Positions 34,408 to 44,127 of a stretch of 64,000 bases of DNA are shown here, piece after piece. The DNA lies in the NCBI GenBank assembly GCA_963715485.1, contig OY970244.1, forward strand, positions 186,001-250,000. The letters are read 5' to 3'. The notes beneath the pieces are model-generated. The model was not told the origin of the DNA. It saw only the letters and a list, made by a program, of their open reading frames with translations, and made no database searches. The position numbers and the translations under genes are program-made. Every line of letters starts with the position of its first letter. Position 1 is the stretch's first letter. Source of the DNA: SG8-30 sp963715485. GTDB taxonomy: Bacteria > Pseudomonadota > Gammaproteobacteria > Steroidobacterales > Steroidobacteraceae.

Positions 34408-35415
34408 AGAGGACGACCTTGATGGCACAGCTTTTTCCCCGTCTGCAGCACCGGCGCGTGTTGCGCGCGCTCGCAGGGTTCGTAGCAGCGGCTGCCGTGG
34501 GCGGCGCGATCCTCGCCGGCCAGCATGGCGCCGCCGAGGAGCCTGCGGCACAGGTGCGGCCGGCGCCCCGTGGCGTCGCCGCGCTCGGCCGGATCGAGCC
34601 CGATCGGCGGGATCATCCGTGTCGGAGCACCGTCGATCCCGGACGCCGTGTCCGGCGCCGTGCTGACCGAGCTCAACGTGGAACGCGGCCAGGACGTCGA
34701 GGCCGGCGAGCTGCTGGCCAGGCTCGATACCGCCGCCATCAGCGAGGGTCGGGTCGCCGAGTCCGTGGCCGCGCTGGAGATCGCCCGCCGCAGCGCCCGG
34801 GCCGCGGCGAGCCTCGCCGAGGAGGCCTGCGTCCGGGCCGAGGTCGCCGCCCGCCAGTCGACGCGCAAGGCAGACCTGCTCTCCCGGGGCCTTGCCGCCA
34901 GGGAGGACGCGGAGCTGGCGCAGGGCGAGGCAGACGCCGGCGCGGCCTCGTGTGCCGCCCGGCGCAGCGAGGCACTGGTGGCCGAGTCGCACATCGCCGC
35001 GGCGCAGGCGAGCCTGGCCCGCCACCGCGCGGAACTGGCGCGGTCGTTCGTGCGCGCGCCGGTCGCCGGACGCGTGCTGGACCTGCATGCGCGCCCGGGC
35101 GAGCTGGTCGGCGCCGACGGCATCCTCGAACTCGGCCGCATCGAGGAGATGTACGCCATCGCCGAGGTGTACGAGACCGACATCCGCTTCGTCCGCACCG
35201 GCCAGCGGGCCCGCGTGACCAGCGATGCGCTGGCGGCTCCGCTCGAGGGCACCGTCGTGCGAATCCGGCCCAAGGTCAACAAGCTGGACGAGATCGGCAC
35301 CGACCCGGCGGCCCTCAAGGACGCGCGGATCGTCGAGGTCGAGGTGAAGCTCGACGACGCCGCGGCGGCCGCCAACCTGACTCACCTGCAGGTGCAGGTC
35401 GAGATCGGTCGCTGA
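34404..35415 (+). CDS. DevB-like periplasmic adaptor (HlyD family), frame broken once
   Basis: About 336 residues from the ATG overlapping the patatin stop. N-terminal anchor (VLRALAGFVAAAAVGGAILAG), then RGVAALGRIEPD; the frame shifts near 34605 and resumes GGIIRVGAPSIPDAVSGAVL, followed by a coiled coil (about 95-190), the half-lipoyl FVRAPVAGRVLDLHARPGE, and a beta-barrel with AEVYETDIRFVRTGQ. It matches DevB, adaptor of the DevBCA glycolipid exporter of cyanobacterial heterocysts. Deleting one C from CCCGATCGGCGGG restores the frame. Confidence 0.85.
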
Positions 35416-35419
35416 GGCG

Positions 35420-36580
35420 ATGGCGGGAGCCCTGCCCGTGCCGCTCGGCTGGCGCCAGCTCTGGCACCGGCCCCTTCGCCTGGCGGTCGCGGTGGCCGGC
35501 ATCGCCTTCGCCGTGCTGCTGATCCTGATGCAGCTCGGCTTCCGCGCCGCCTTGTTCGAGAGCACCTTGCGCTTCCACGAGCGCTTCCGCTACGACATCG
35601 CGCTGTTCAGCCCCGACAGCGTGTTCATCGTCCGCCCGGCGCCGTTCTCGATCCGCCGTCTCTACCAGGCACTGGGGGACGCCGAGGTCGCCGAGGTCGA
35701 TCCTGTCTACATCTTCCCCGCGGTCTGGAAGAGCCCATGGACCGCGGATCGCCGCAGCATCAATGCGGTGGGCGTCGACCCGGAGAGCGACCTGCTCGAT
35801 ACGCCGGGCTTCAGCGAGAACCGGCTGCTGATCAAGGCGCAGGACACGCTGCTGTTCGACGAGGCCGCGCGCCCCGAGTTCGGTCCCATCGGCGAGCGCT
35901 TCCGTTCGTACGGCCCGTTCCAGACGGAGGTCAACGACCGCCGCGTCACCGTCGCGGGCCTGGTCGAGATCGGTCCCTCGTTCGGCATCGACGGCACGAT
36001 CATCACCAGCGTCGACAACTGGCTGCGCCTCTTCCCCGACCGCCCGCGCAACGACATACAGCTCGGGCTCATCCGCCTGGCACCGGGCGCGGACCCCGTC
36101 GCAGTGCGTGACCGGCTTCGCACCGAGCTGCCGGGCGACGTGCTGGTCCTGACCAAGCAGGACTTCGTCGATCGCGAGCGCGCGTACTGGAGCGGTGCCA
36201 CGCCCATCGGCTACGTCTTCGCCTTCGGCGCGATCATGGGCCTCGTGGTCGGCGCCATCATCGTCTACCAGATCCTGTTCGCGGACGTCTCCGAGCACAT
36301 CAGGGAGTACGGTACGCTGCGGGCGATCGGCTACCGCAACCGCTTCGTGTCCGGCATCGTGCTGCAGCAGGCCGCGATACTCGCGGTCCTCGGCTTCGTC
36401 CCGGGGGCGCTGCTGGCGCATTTCCTCTACGGCGCCGCTGCCGGCGCCACGCGGCTGCCGCTGTACCTGACGCCGGAGCGCGGTGTCACGGTCTTCCTGC
36501 TGACCCTCGGCATGTGCCTGCTCTCCGGGTTCCTCGCGCTGCGCCGGGTGCGCAAGCTCGACCCGGCGGAGGTCTTCTGA
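35420..36580 (+). CDS. DevC-like ABC permease (FtsX/MacB fold)
   Basis: 386 residues with an N-terminal membrane helix (LAVAVAGIAFAVLLILMQLGF), a ~200-residue extracytoplasmic domain, and three C-terminal helices (AFGAIMGLVVGAIIVYQILF, LQQAAILAVLGFVPGALLA, VFLLTLGMCLLSGFLALRR) with the DevC-type VSEHIREYGTLRAIGYR segment. Ends in RKLDPAEVF as in the family. The stop overlaps the ATPase start (TGATG). Confidence 0.9.
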   Translation: MAGALPVPLGWRQLWHRPLRLAVAVAGIAFAVLLILMQLGFRAALFESTLRFHERFRYDIALFSPDSVFIVRPAPFSIRRLYQALGDAEVAEVDPVYIFPAVWKSPWTADRRSINAVGVDPESDLLDTPGFSENRLLIKAQDTLLFDEAARPEFGPIGERFRSYGPFQTEVNDRRVTVAGLVEIGPSFGIDGTIITSVDNWLRLFPDRPRNDIQLGLIRLAPGADPVAVRDRLRTELPGDVLVLTKQDFVDRERAYWSGATPIGYVFAFGAIMGLVVGAIIVYQILFADVSEHIREYGTLRAIGYRNRFVSGIVLQQAAILAVLGFVPGALLAHFLYGAAAGATRLPLYLTPERGVTVFLLTLGMCLLSGFLALRRVRKLDPAEVF

Positions 36581-37913
36581 TGGCAGACGGCGCGCCTATC
36601 GCCATCGAGGGCCTGAACCACTTCTATGGCAGCGGGAACCTGCGGCGCCAGGTCCTGTTCGACGTGAGCGCCAGCGTGCCGGCGGGCGAGATCGTCATCG
36701 TCACCGGCCCCTCCGGGTCCGGCAAGACCACGCTGCTCACCCTCGTCGGGGCGCTGCGATCGGCCCACGAGGGCAGCGTGCGCGTGCTCGGCGAGCAGCT
36801 TGCCGGCGCCCGCGGCAGCACGCTGGAGAAGGTGCGCCGCCGCATCGGCTTCATCTTCCAGCAGCACAACCTCCTGGGCGCGCTGACGGCCACGCAGAAC
36901 GTCGAGCTCGGCCTCAGGGTCACGGAACGCTACCCGCGTGACGAGCTGCGCCGGCGCGCCCGGGCGATGCTCGAGGCCGTCGGCCTCGGGGAGCCACGTC
37001 GACAAGCTGCCGGAGCAGCTCTCCGGCGGCCAGCGCCAGCGCGTCGCGATCGCCCGGGCCCTGGCCGGTCAGCCTGAGATCCTGCTCGCGGACGAGCCGA
37101 CCGCGTCGCTGGACCGGGTGGCAGGCCGCGAGGTCGTCGAGAACATGCAGGCGCTGGCACGCGAGCAGGGCGCGACCATCCTGCTGGTCACGCACGACAA
37201 CCGCATCCTCGACGTCGCCGACCGCATCCTCCACCTCGAGGACGGCCGCCTGTCCACCTTCACCGACGCCGTGATCGCCAATGCCGGCCACCTGATGCGG
37301 ACGCTGGCCGACAGCCACGACCGCAAGCCCCTGCAGGACGTCGTCGCGGCGATGGACGAGCACACCTTCCGCCGGACCATGCGGGAGCTGACGGAGCAGT
37401 CGCAGCGCTTCATCGAGTCCATGTCCCTGGCCAGCGATCGTGCGTATCGCAGCATGCTGGAGCAGTCGCTGCGTGCATTCACCCGGCGCGTGGGCGAGCT
37501 GCTCGACGCCGAGCGCGCCTCGCTGTTCCTCGTGGACCGCGAGGCCGGGCAGCTGGTGCTGCGCGTCGCGCAGGACCTGCCGGCCTCGGGGGAGGTGCGC
37601 ATCCCGCTCGACAGCGGCATCGCGGGCGCTGCGGCGGGCAGCGGCCAGCCGGTGCGCGTGGATGACGCCTACGCCGATCCGCGCTTCGACCCCGAGAGTC
37701 GACCAGCAGACAGGGTTCCGCACGCGGTCGATCCTTTGCCTGCCACTGCACGACTCGCGCGGCGACGTCTTCGCGGTGACCCAGCTGCTCAACCGCCGCG
37801 ACGGCCGGCCCTTCGACCATGACGACGAGCAGCGCTTCGCGGAATTCGCTGCCTCCCTCGGCGTGCTGCTGGAGTCCGCCTTGCACCTCAACGAGAGGGA
37901 AACGAGAAAATAG
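36580..37913 (+). CDS. DevA-like ABC ATPase fused to a C-terminal GAF domain, frame broken twice
   Basis: About 443 residues. ATPase part, about 1-235: FYGSGNLRRQVLFDVS, Walker A GPSGSGKTT, then after a shift near 36997 LSGGQRQRVAIARAL, LLADEPTASLD and LLVTHDNRILDVAD. A helical linker (HTFRRTMRELTEQSQRFIES) leads to a GAF domain, about 295-440 (LDAERASLFLVDREAGQLVL, GIAGAAAGSGQPVRVDDAY; after a shift near 37695 VDQQTGFRTRSILCLPLHD). A normal DevA ends after the ATPase part. The TAG stop lies inside palindromic element 2. Confidence 0.85.
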
Positions 37914-38007
37914 GGGACATTCCTATTTTCCTTTTGCACCAGCCGAACGGGACGGTTCCCTGCTCGGGAGGGTAAAGGGAGAAATAGGAACGTTTTCCTA
38001 TTCTCAG
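37903..38007. repeat. Palindromic REP-like element 2
   Basis: Left arm CGAGAAAATAGGGGACATTC and onward (37903-37936), imperfect right arm 37972-38006. It provides the TAG stop of the DevA-GAF gene and abuts the TGA of the convergent radical-SAM gene, so it fills the whole convergent gap. The arms are more diverged than in copy 4. Confidence 0.75.
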
Positions 38008-39095
38008 GCGGCGACGTGCACCGGCTGCCGCCGCCGTCCCCAGTGACCGGCCGGGCCATCGAAGACGCCAGCGCAGGCTGCGCCGCAGGCGACGCAGCGG
38101 CCGTCGTCCGTGAGGTGATAGGCGCCGATCTCGTACCAGTCGCGTTCGATCAGCAGCGCACCACAGGCGTGGCAGTAGGTGCTGCCGCCGGCAGCGTCGT
38201 GGACGTTCCCGGTGTAGGCGTAGCGCACGCCGTTGGCCATGGCGATGCGGCGTGCCGCGGCCAGGGTTCCCGGCGGCGTCGGCGGCACGTCGCGCATCTT
38301 CCAGTCGGGGTGGAAGGCGCTGAAGTGCATCGGCACGTCCGGGCCGAGGTGATCGACGACCCACCGGGTCATCGCGTCCAGCTCCTGCTCCGAGTCGTTG
38401 TGGCCGGGGATGACCAGCGTGGTCAACTCGAGCCAGACGCGAGTCTCCTTCTTGAGGTACTCGAGCGTCTCGAGCACCGGCGCCAGCTCTGCGCCGCAGG
38501 TCTTGCGGTAGAACTCCTCCGTGAACGCCTTCAGGTCCACGTTCGCCGCGTCGATGTGGCGAAAGAATTCCTCGCGCGGTCCTGCGCACATGTAGCCGGC
38601 CGTCACCGCGACCGTGCGGATGCCCCGGGCGTGGCAGGCATCCGCCACGTCCATGGCGTACTCCATGAAGATGATGGGGTCGTTGTAGGTGAAGGCCACG
38701 CTGCGGCAGGAGGCGGTGTGCGCGGTGTCGGCGATCGCCTCCGGCATCGCCTCGTCCATCAGCGTGTCCATCTCCCGTGACTTGGACATGTCCCAGTTCT
38801 GGCAGAACTTGCAGGCCAGGTTGCAGCCCGCCGTGCCGAAGGAGAGCACGGCCGAGCCCGGCAGGAAGTGGTTGAGGGGCTTCTTCTCGATCGGGTCCAC
38901 GCAGAACCCGCTGGAGCGCCCATACGTATAGAGCTTGACCTCGCCGTCCTCCACGCCGCGGACGAAGCACAGGCCGCGCTGGCCGTCGTGCATGCGGCAG
39001 GCTCGCGGACACACGTCGCACTGCACTCGACCGTCGTCGCAGCGGTGCCACCACCGCGTGTCGGTCGCCCGGTCATCAGGGTAGCGGTTTCTCAC
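38004..39095 (-). CDS. AmmeMemoRadiSam system radical SAM enzyme
   Basis: 363 residues from a GTG at 39095 with GGGGAGG six bases upstream; longer readings to 39233 lack a ribosome site. An N-terminal four-Cys region (CDVCPRACRMHDGQRGLC), the radical SAM cluster motif CNLACKFCQNW, and a C-terminal pair of CxxC motifs (YCHACGALL, CVACGAACAG) typical of the AmmeMemoRadiSam enzyme and the PflA-like group. Reaction unknown. It is divergent from the Memo-family gene, with AMMECR1 behind that, completing the three-protein set. Confidence 0.9.
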   Translation of the reverse strand: MRNRYPDDRATDTRWWHRCDDGRVQCDVCPRACRMHDGQRGLCFVRGVEDGEVKLYTYGRSSGFCVDPIEKKPLNHFLPGSAVLSFGTAGCNLACKFCQNWDMSKSREMDTLMDEAMPEAIADTAHTASCRSVAFTYNDPIIFMEYAMDVADACHARGIRTVAVTAGYMCAGPREEFFRHIDAANVDLKAFTEEFYRKTCGAELAPVLETLEYLKKETRVWLELTTLVIPGHNDSEQELDAMTRWVVDHLGPDVPMHFSAFHPDWKMRDVPPTPPGTLAAARRIAMANGVRYAYTGNVHDAAGGSTYCHACGALLIERDWYEIGAYHLTDDGRCVACGAACAGVFDGPAGHWGRRRQPVHVAA

Positions 39096-39210
39096 GATTC
39101 GCCTCCCCGGGGCGGCCGCTAGGTTCGGCCGGTAACGGGAACCTCGATGGCCTCCCCGTCTCCGTACATATCGGTCCGGCGGGGCCTCATTTGCAAGCGC
39201 AGTGGCCGCA

Positions 39211-40020
39211 ATGAACCCACAGGATTCCGTCATTCGAGCGCGGCTTCCCGCAGTCGCGGGCCTGTTCTATCCGGACGACCCCTACGAGCTGCGTGCAGTC
39301 GTCAGGGGCTTGCTCGACGACGCCGCACCGCTGCCCCCACGGCGGCCCAAGGTGCTGATCGTGCCGCACGCCGGTTATGTCTACTCCGGCGCGGTGGCCG
39401 CTTCCGCCTACCGGACGCTCGTCGGGCTTGCCGACCCTGTCGATCGCGTCGTGCTGGCAGGGCCGACCCACCGCGTGCCGGTGCCGGGCATCGCCGTGCC
39501 GGAGGTCACCGCCTTCGACACGCCGCTCGGCCGCGTGCCCGTCGACACCGGGACCGTGTCCCGCCTGCTGTCGCTGCCGCACGTCTACGCCACCAACCTG
39601 CCGCATCGCATGGAGCACAGCCTCGAGGTGCAGCTGCCCTTCCTGCAGGTCACGCTCGAGCACTTCGCCCTCGTGCCGCTGGCGGTCGGCGATGCCGACG
39701 CCGCCACGGTCGCCGCCGTGCTGGAGGCCTGCTGGGGCGGGCCCGAGACACTGGTCGTGATCAGCACCGACCTGTCGCACTACCAGGACTACGACAGTGC
39801 CCGTCGTATCGACACCGCGACGGCCCGGTCGATCCTGCACCGGGACGAGGACTTGCGTGACGAGCAGGCCTGCGGCTGCCGGCTGCTGAACGGGCTGATG
39901 CGGGTGGCACGGGACCGGGACCTGCAGGTCGAGGAACTGGACCTGCGCAATTCCGGCGACACCTCGGGCGACCGTTCGCGTGTCGTCGGCTATGGGGCTT
40001 TCGCCCTCTATGGCGCCTGA
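39211..40020 (+). CDS. AmmeMemoRadiSam system protein B (Memo family)
   Basis: About 269 residues. AVAGLFYPDDPYELRAVV at the N-terminus, IVPHAGYVYSGAVAASAY, GPTHRVPVPGIAVP, MEHSLEVQLPFLQV and STDLSHYQDYDSAR are the conserved His/Asp-bearing blocks of the Memo family (class III extradiol dioxygenase fold). A GTG at 39202 is an alternative start. The stop overlaps the protein A gene. Confidence 0.9.
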   Translation: MNPQDSVIRARLPAVAGLFYPDDPYELRAVVRGLLDDAAPLPPRRPKVLIVPHAGYVYSGAVAASAYRTLVGLADPVDRVVLAGPTHRVPVPGIAVPEVTAFDTPLGRVPVDTGTVSRLLSLPHVYATNLPHRMEHSLEVQLPFLQVTLEHFALVPLAVGDADAATVAAVLEACWGGPETLVVISTDLSHYQDYDSARRIDTATARSILHRDEDLRDEQACGCRLLNGLMRVARDRDLQVEELDLRNSGDTSGDRSRVVGYGAFALYGA

Positions 40021-40577
40021 ACCCAGCCACGACGACCTGTTGCTCTCGCTGGCGCGCAGGTCCATCGGGGAGGGACTCGGGCGCCCGGCGGCGCCGTCAC
40101 CGCCGATCCCGGCCGAAGACTGGGCCATGCCGCTGCTGCAGCCCGCCGCGAGCTTCGTCACGCTGAAGCGCCTCGGCCTCCTGCGCGGCTGCCGCGGGCT
40201 GCTGGAACCGGTGCGTCCCCTGTTCGAGGACGTCTGGCTCAATGCCTGGTCGAGCGCCTACGAGGACCCGCGCTTTCCGCCGCTGGCAGCCAGCGAGGTC
40301 GACGATCTCGATATCGCCATCTCGGTGCTCTCGGCGCTCGAGCCGATCGTCGGCCGGGACCGAGCGCGAGTTGCTCGGCCAGGTGGACCCGGGCCGGCAC
40401 GGCCTGGTGCTGGCACTCGGGCCGCGCCGTGCCACCTTCCTGCCACAGGTCTGGTCGTCGCTGCCGGATCCGCAAAGGTTCGTGGGCGAGCTGAAGGCCA
40501 AGGCGGGGCTGCCGCGTGACTTCTGGTCACCGCAGATGGAGGCATGGCGCTACACCACGCGATCCGTCGGCGAGTAG
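40010..40577 (+). CDS. AmmeMemoRadiSam system protein A (AMMECR1 domain), frame broken once
   Basis: About 188 residues from the ATG at 40010, inside the end of the Memo gene. FVTLKRLGLLRGCRGLLEP carries the LRGCIG-like signature (here LRGCRG), followed by WSSAYEDPRFPPLAASEVDDLD. The frame shifts near 40365 (removal of a G in CCGGGACCGAG) and continues TERELLGQVDPGRHGLVL, then LPQVWSSLPDPQRFVGELK. The function of AMMECR1 proteins is unknown. Confidence 0.85.
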
Positions 40578-40647
40578 CGCGGCCTGCCGCGACGGCTCGT
40601 CCGGCCGGTGTTAGAGTCGCAGCGTTCGCAGCCGCCCGCGGTGCCCG

Positions 40648-41898
40648 ATGAACTCCCCGCCGAAGGACGACGGCCAGACGCTCGTCACCTCCAACCTGTT
40701 CTACAAGCGCGTCTTCGCACTGACGGCAGCGGGACTCATCGGCATTTCGGTCTACCAGATCCTGCAGCCCTTCCTGCAGCCGATGGCCTGGGCCGCGATC
40801 CTCGCGCTGTTCCTGTACCCGCTGCAGCGACGGCTCATCCGGCTGCTGGGAGGGCGCGAGAACCTGTCGGCGCTGCTGCTGACGATCTTTACCCTGTTGA
40901 TGTTCGCCGGCCCGCTGACCGTGCTGGCAGTCGCCTTCGGTGCGCAGGCCCAGCACCTGCTGTCCCTGAGCGGCGACTTCCTGGACCGTCTTCGCAGCGG
41001 CGGCTCCTTCAGCCTGACGTCCATCCCCTACCTCGAGGCGCTGTTCGACTGGCTCAACCAGCACCTGTCGATCAGCATGGCCGAGGTGCAGGGCTGGGCG
41101 GTCAGTGGTGCGACCAAGCTGCTCGAGAATCTCGCCTCCTTCGGCGGGACGGCGTTCTTCGGCGCGGTCGGCACGGTGCTTTCGTTCACCGTGATGCTGT
41201 TCCTGCTGTTCTTCCTGCTCCGCGACGGCGAGTCGATCACGCGCACGGCCGTCACCCTGGTTCCGATGGACTCTGCGCGCAAGGGCGTGCTGACCCAGCG
41301 CATGAAGGCCGTGACCCGTGCCGTGGTGCTGGGGACCATGGTGACTGCCCTCGTGCAGGGCCTGTTGCTGGGCGTCGGCTTCGCCATCGCCGGGCTGCCT
41401 GCGCCGGTTGTCTTCGGCGTGATCGGCGCCATCCTGTCGGTCGTCCCCTTCGGCGGGACGGCACTGGTGTGGGTGCCCGGTGCGGCGGCGCTCTTTCTCA
41501 CCGGCCACCCGGGCATGGGCCTGTTCCTCACGCTGTGGGGCGCCGTGCTGGTGTCCTCTGCCGACAACTTCCTCAAGCCGCTGCTGATCGGCGGCCAGGC
41601 CGAGGTGCCCACGCTGGCCGTGTTCATCGGCGTCATCGGCGGGCTCTCCGCCTTCGGGCTGATCGGCATGTTCACGGGCCCGATCGTCATGGCGCTCGTG
41701 CTCACCCTGATCCGCTTCGCCTCGGAGAAGCCGAGGATCCGCCTCCCTCCGCGGCGCCGTGACGGCCGCGCCACGCGGCTGATAAACCGGGGACATTCCT
41801 GTTTTCCCTTTCGTGCGGTCGCTGCCCGCGTCTGGGGCAGACTGCGGAAAAGGAAAATAGGAATGTCCCCACTTTCTGTAGAATGCGGCGACCCATGA
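40648..41898 (+). CDS. AI-2E/PerM family transporter with a C-terminus encoded by a palindromic element
   Basis: 416 residues as read. About eight membrane helices of the PerM/AI-2E exporter family, with GAILSVVPFGGTALVWVPG and LIGGQAEVPTLAVFIGVIGG, the conserved pore segment. The native chain seems to end near ASEKPRIRLPPRRR; the last ~35 residues (INRGHSCFPF to IGMSPLSVECGDP) are translated from palindromic element 3. The TGA overlaps the uvrD ATG. Substrates of this family are mostly unknown. Confidence 0.85.
   Translation: MNSPPKDDGQTLVTSNLFYKRVFALTAAGLIGISVYQILQPFLQPMAWAAILALFLYPLQRRLIRLLGGRENLSALLLTIFTLLMFAGPLTVLAVAFGAQAQHLLSLSGDFLDRLRSGGSFSLTSIPYLEALFDWLNQHLSISMAEVQGWAVSGATKLLENLASFGGTAFFGAVGTVLSFTVMLFLLFFLLRDGESITRTAVTLVPMDSARKGVLTQRMKAVTRAVVLGTMVTALVQGLLLGVGFAIAGLPAPVVFGVIGAILSVVPFGGTALVWVPGAAALFLTGHPGMGLFLTLWGAVLVSSADNFLKPLLIGGQAEVPTLAVFIGVIGGLSAFGLIGMFTGPIVMALVLTLIRFASEKPRIRLPPRRRDGRATRLINRGHSCFPFRAVAARVWGRLRKRKIGMSPLSVECGDP
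41782..41876. repeat. Palindromic REP-like element 3
   Basis: Left arm CCGGGGACATTCCTGTTTTC (from 41788), right arm AAAAGGAAAATAGGAATGTC and onward (41848-41876). It lies at the 3' end of the AI-2E gene, a few bases before uvrD, and stays open in the AI-2E frame. Confidence 0.8.
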
Positions 41899-44117
41899 CC
41901 GCCCCCCACCCTCTCCTCGATGCGCTGAACGAGGCGCAGCGTGCTGCCGTCGCCGGACCGCTGGCGCCGACGCTCGTGCTGGCCGGCGCCGGCAGCGGCA
42001 AGACGCGCGTGCTGACCCACCGCGCCGCCTGGCTGATCGAGGAGCAGGGCGTCGCACCGCAGGGCCTGCTCGCGGTCACCTTCACCAACAAGGCCGCCGC
42101 CGAGATGCGCGGGCGCATCGAGTCGCTGCTCGGCATGCCCGGCGAGCGCCTGTGGATCGGCACCTTCCACGGCATTGCCCACCGCCTGCTGCGCCGCCAC
42201 TGGCGCGAGGCCGGCCTGCCGCAGCACTTCCAGATCCTCGACGACGACGACCAGCAGCGGCTGGTGAAGAAGCTCCTGAAGGAGCAGAAGCTCGACGAGC
42301 AGCGCTGGGTGCCGCGTGAGGTCCAGGGCTTCATCAACCGCGAGAAGGACGAGGGCCGCCGGCCGAAGCACCTGCAGGACCGGGGCGACCCGACGCGCCG
42401 CGAGCTGATCCGCCTGTACGACCTGTACCAGCGCCGTTGCGACCAGCTCGGCGTGGTGGATTTCGCCGAGTTGCTGCTGCGCTGCTTCGAGATGATCCGC
42501 GACCAGCCGCAGCTGGCGGACTTCTACCGGGATCGCTTCCGTCACGTGCTGGTCGACGAGTTCCAGGACACCAACAGCGTGCAGTACGACTGGGTGAAGC
42601 TGGTCTGCGGCAAGTCCGGGGTGCCGTTCGTGGTCGGCGACGACGACCAGTCCATCTACCGCTGGCGCGGTGCGCGCGTGGAGAACATGCAGCACTTCCG
42701 CCGCGACTTCGGCGCGTCCGTGTTCAAGCTGGAGCAGAACTACCGGTCCACCGGGGTGATCCTCGGGGCCGCCAACGAGATCATCCGCCGCAACGAGGAC
42801 CGCCTCGGCAAGGAGCTCTGGACCGACCGGCAGGGCGGCGAGCCGATCCGCCTGTATGCCGCGTTCAACGAGCGCGACGAGGCCGACTTCGTCATCGACC
42901 GGATCCGCGAGCACGCGCGCAGCGGGCTGCCCCTTTCGGCCGCCGCCGTGCTGTACCGCTCGAACGCACAGTCGCGCGCGTTCGAGGAGGCGCTGATGGC
43001 GGCGCGCATCCCCTACCGCGTGTACGGGGGCCTGCGCTTCTTCGAGCGCGCCGAGATCAAGGACGCGCTGGCCTACCTGCGCCTGACCCAGAACCGGTCC
43101 GACGACGTCTCCTTCGAGCGCGTCGTCAACCTGCCCACGCGCGGCATCGGCCAGTCCACCATGGAGCGGGTGCGCGAGACGGCCCGCGCGCGCGGGCTGC
43201 CGTTGTGGGAGGCGGCGCAGGCCCTGCTGCCCGGGCTGCCGACCCGTGCCGCCACGGCGCTCGGCGGGTTCCTCGGGCTGGTGGAACGCCTCGCGGGCGA
43301 GATGGACGGCCACGAGCTCCACGAGCAGGTGCGCAAGGTGATCGAGGGATCCGGACTGCGCGATCATCACGCCAGGGAGAAGGACACGCGCGGCGAGGCG
43401 CGGGTCGAGAACCTCGACGAGCTGGTCAACGCCGCCGAGGGCTTCATGCCCGAGCTCGAGGACGACCTGCCGCTGCTGGCCTCGTTTCTCGCGCACGCCA
43501 CGCTGGAGTCCGGCGAGACCCAGGCCGCCGAGGGCCGCGATTGCGTGCAGCTGATGACGCTGCACAGCGCCAAGGGACTGGAATTCCCGACCGTGTTCAT
43601 GGTCGGCCTGGAGGAGGGGCTGTTTCCCTCGGAGCGGTCGGTCTTCGACGTCGAGAAGCTGCCCGAGGAACGCCGCCTGTGCTACGTGGGCATCACCCGG
43701 GCCATGCAGCGCCTCTACATCAGCCACGCCGAGAGCCGCCGCATCTACGGTCGCACCGAGTACCGCGCGCCGTCCCGTTTCCTCGCCGAGCTGCCCGCCG
43801 CGCTGGTCGAGGAGATCCGGCCGCGGTTGTCCGTGTCCCGACCACTCTACGACCCTGCCCTCGCCGGTGGCCACGGTTCTCGCCGGCATGGCCAGGCCCC
43901 GGCAGCCCCCGCACCGGCCCGTCGCGAGGCCCGCAGGCCGGCCACCGGCGAGGAGCTGCCGATCCGGCTCGGTGCCCGCGTCCGGCACCCCAAGTTCGGC
44001 GAGGGTGTGGTCATCCGTTACGAGGGCAATGGCGACACGCGCCAGGTGCAGGTGAACTTCGAGCGCGCGGGCCAGAAATGGCTGATGTACACCTACGCGA
44101 AGCTGGAGACTGTGTGA
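41895..44117 (+). CDS. uvrD: UvrD/PcrA-family 3'-5' DNA helicase
   Basis: 740 residues. Motif I GAGSGKT (residues 31-37), Ia TFTNKAAAEM, II VDEFQDTN, III GDDDQSIYRWRGA, IV LEQNYRST, V LMTLHSAKGLEFP and VI YVGITRAMQRLY are all present. A C-terminal Tudor-like domain reads VRHPKFGEGVVIRYEG. Helicase of nucleotide excision and mismatch repair. The ATG at 41895 (GATCC-free ATGA overlap with the preceding stop) suggests translational coupling. Confidence 0.95.
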   Translation: MTAPHPLLDALNEAQRAAVAGPLAPTLVLAGAGSGKTRVLTHRAAWLIEEQGVAPQGLLAVTFTNKAAAEMRGRIESLLGMPGERLWIGTFHGIAHRLLRRHWREAGLPQHFQILDDDDQQRLVKKLLKEQKLDEQRWVPREVQGFINREKDEGRRPKHLQDRGDPTRRELIRLYDLYQRRCDQLGVVDFAELLLRCFEMIRDQPQLADFYRDRFRHVLVDEFQDTNSVQYDWVKLVCGKSGVPFVVGDDDQSIYRWRGARVENMQHFRRDFGASVFKLEQNYRSTGVILGAANEIIRRNEDRLGKELWTDRQGGEPIRLYAAFNERDEADFVIDRIREHARSGLPLSAAAVLYRSNAQSRAFEEALMAARIPYRVYGGLRFFERAEIKDALAYLRLTQNRSDDVSFERVVNLPTRGIGQSTMERVRETARARGLPLWEAAQALLPGLPTRAATALGGFLGLVERLAGEMDGHELHEQVRKVIEGSGLRDHHAREKDTRGEARVENLDELVNAAEGFMPELEDDLPLLASFLAHATLESGETQAAEGRDCVQLMTLHSAKGLEFPTVFMVGLEEGLFPSERSVFDVEKLPEERRLCYVGITRAMQRLYISHAESRRIYGRTEYRAPSRFLAELPAALVEEIRPRLSVSRPLYDPALAGGHGSRRHGQAPAAPAPARREARRPATGEELPIRLGARVRHPKFGEGVVIRYEGNGDTRQVQVNFERAGQKWLMYTYAKLETV

Positions 44118-44127
44118 GGGGGTGGTG

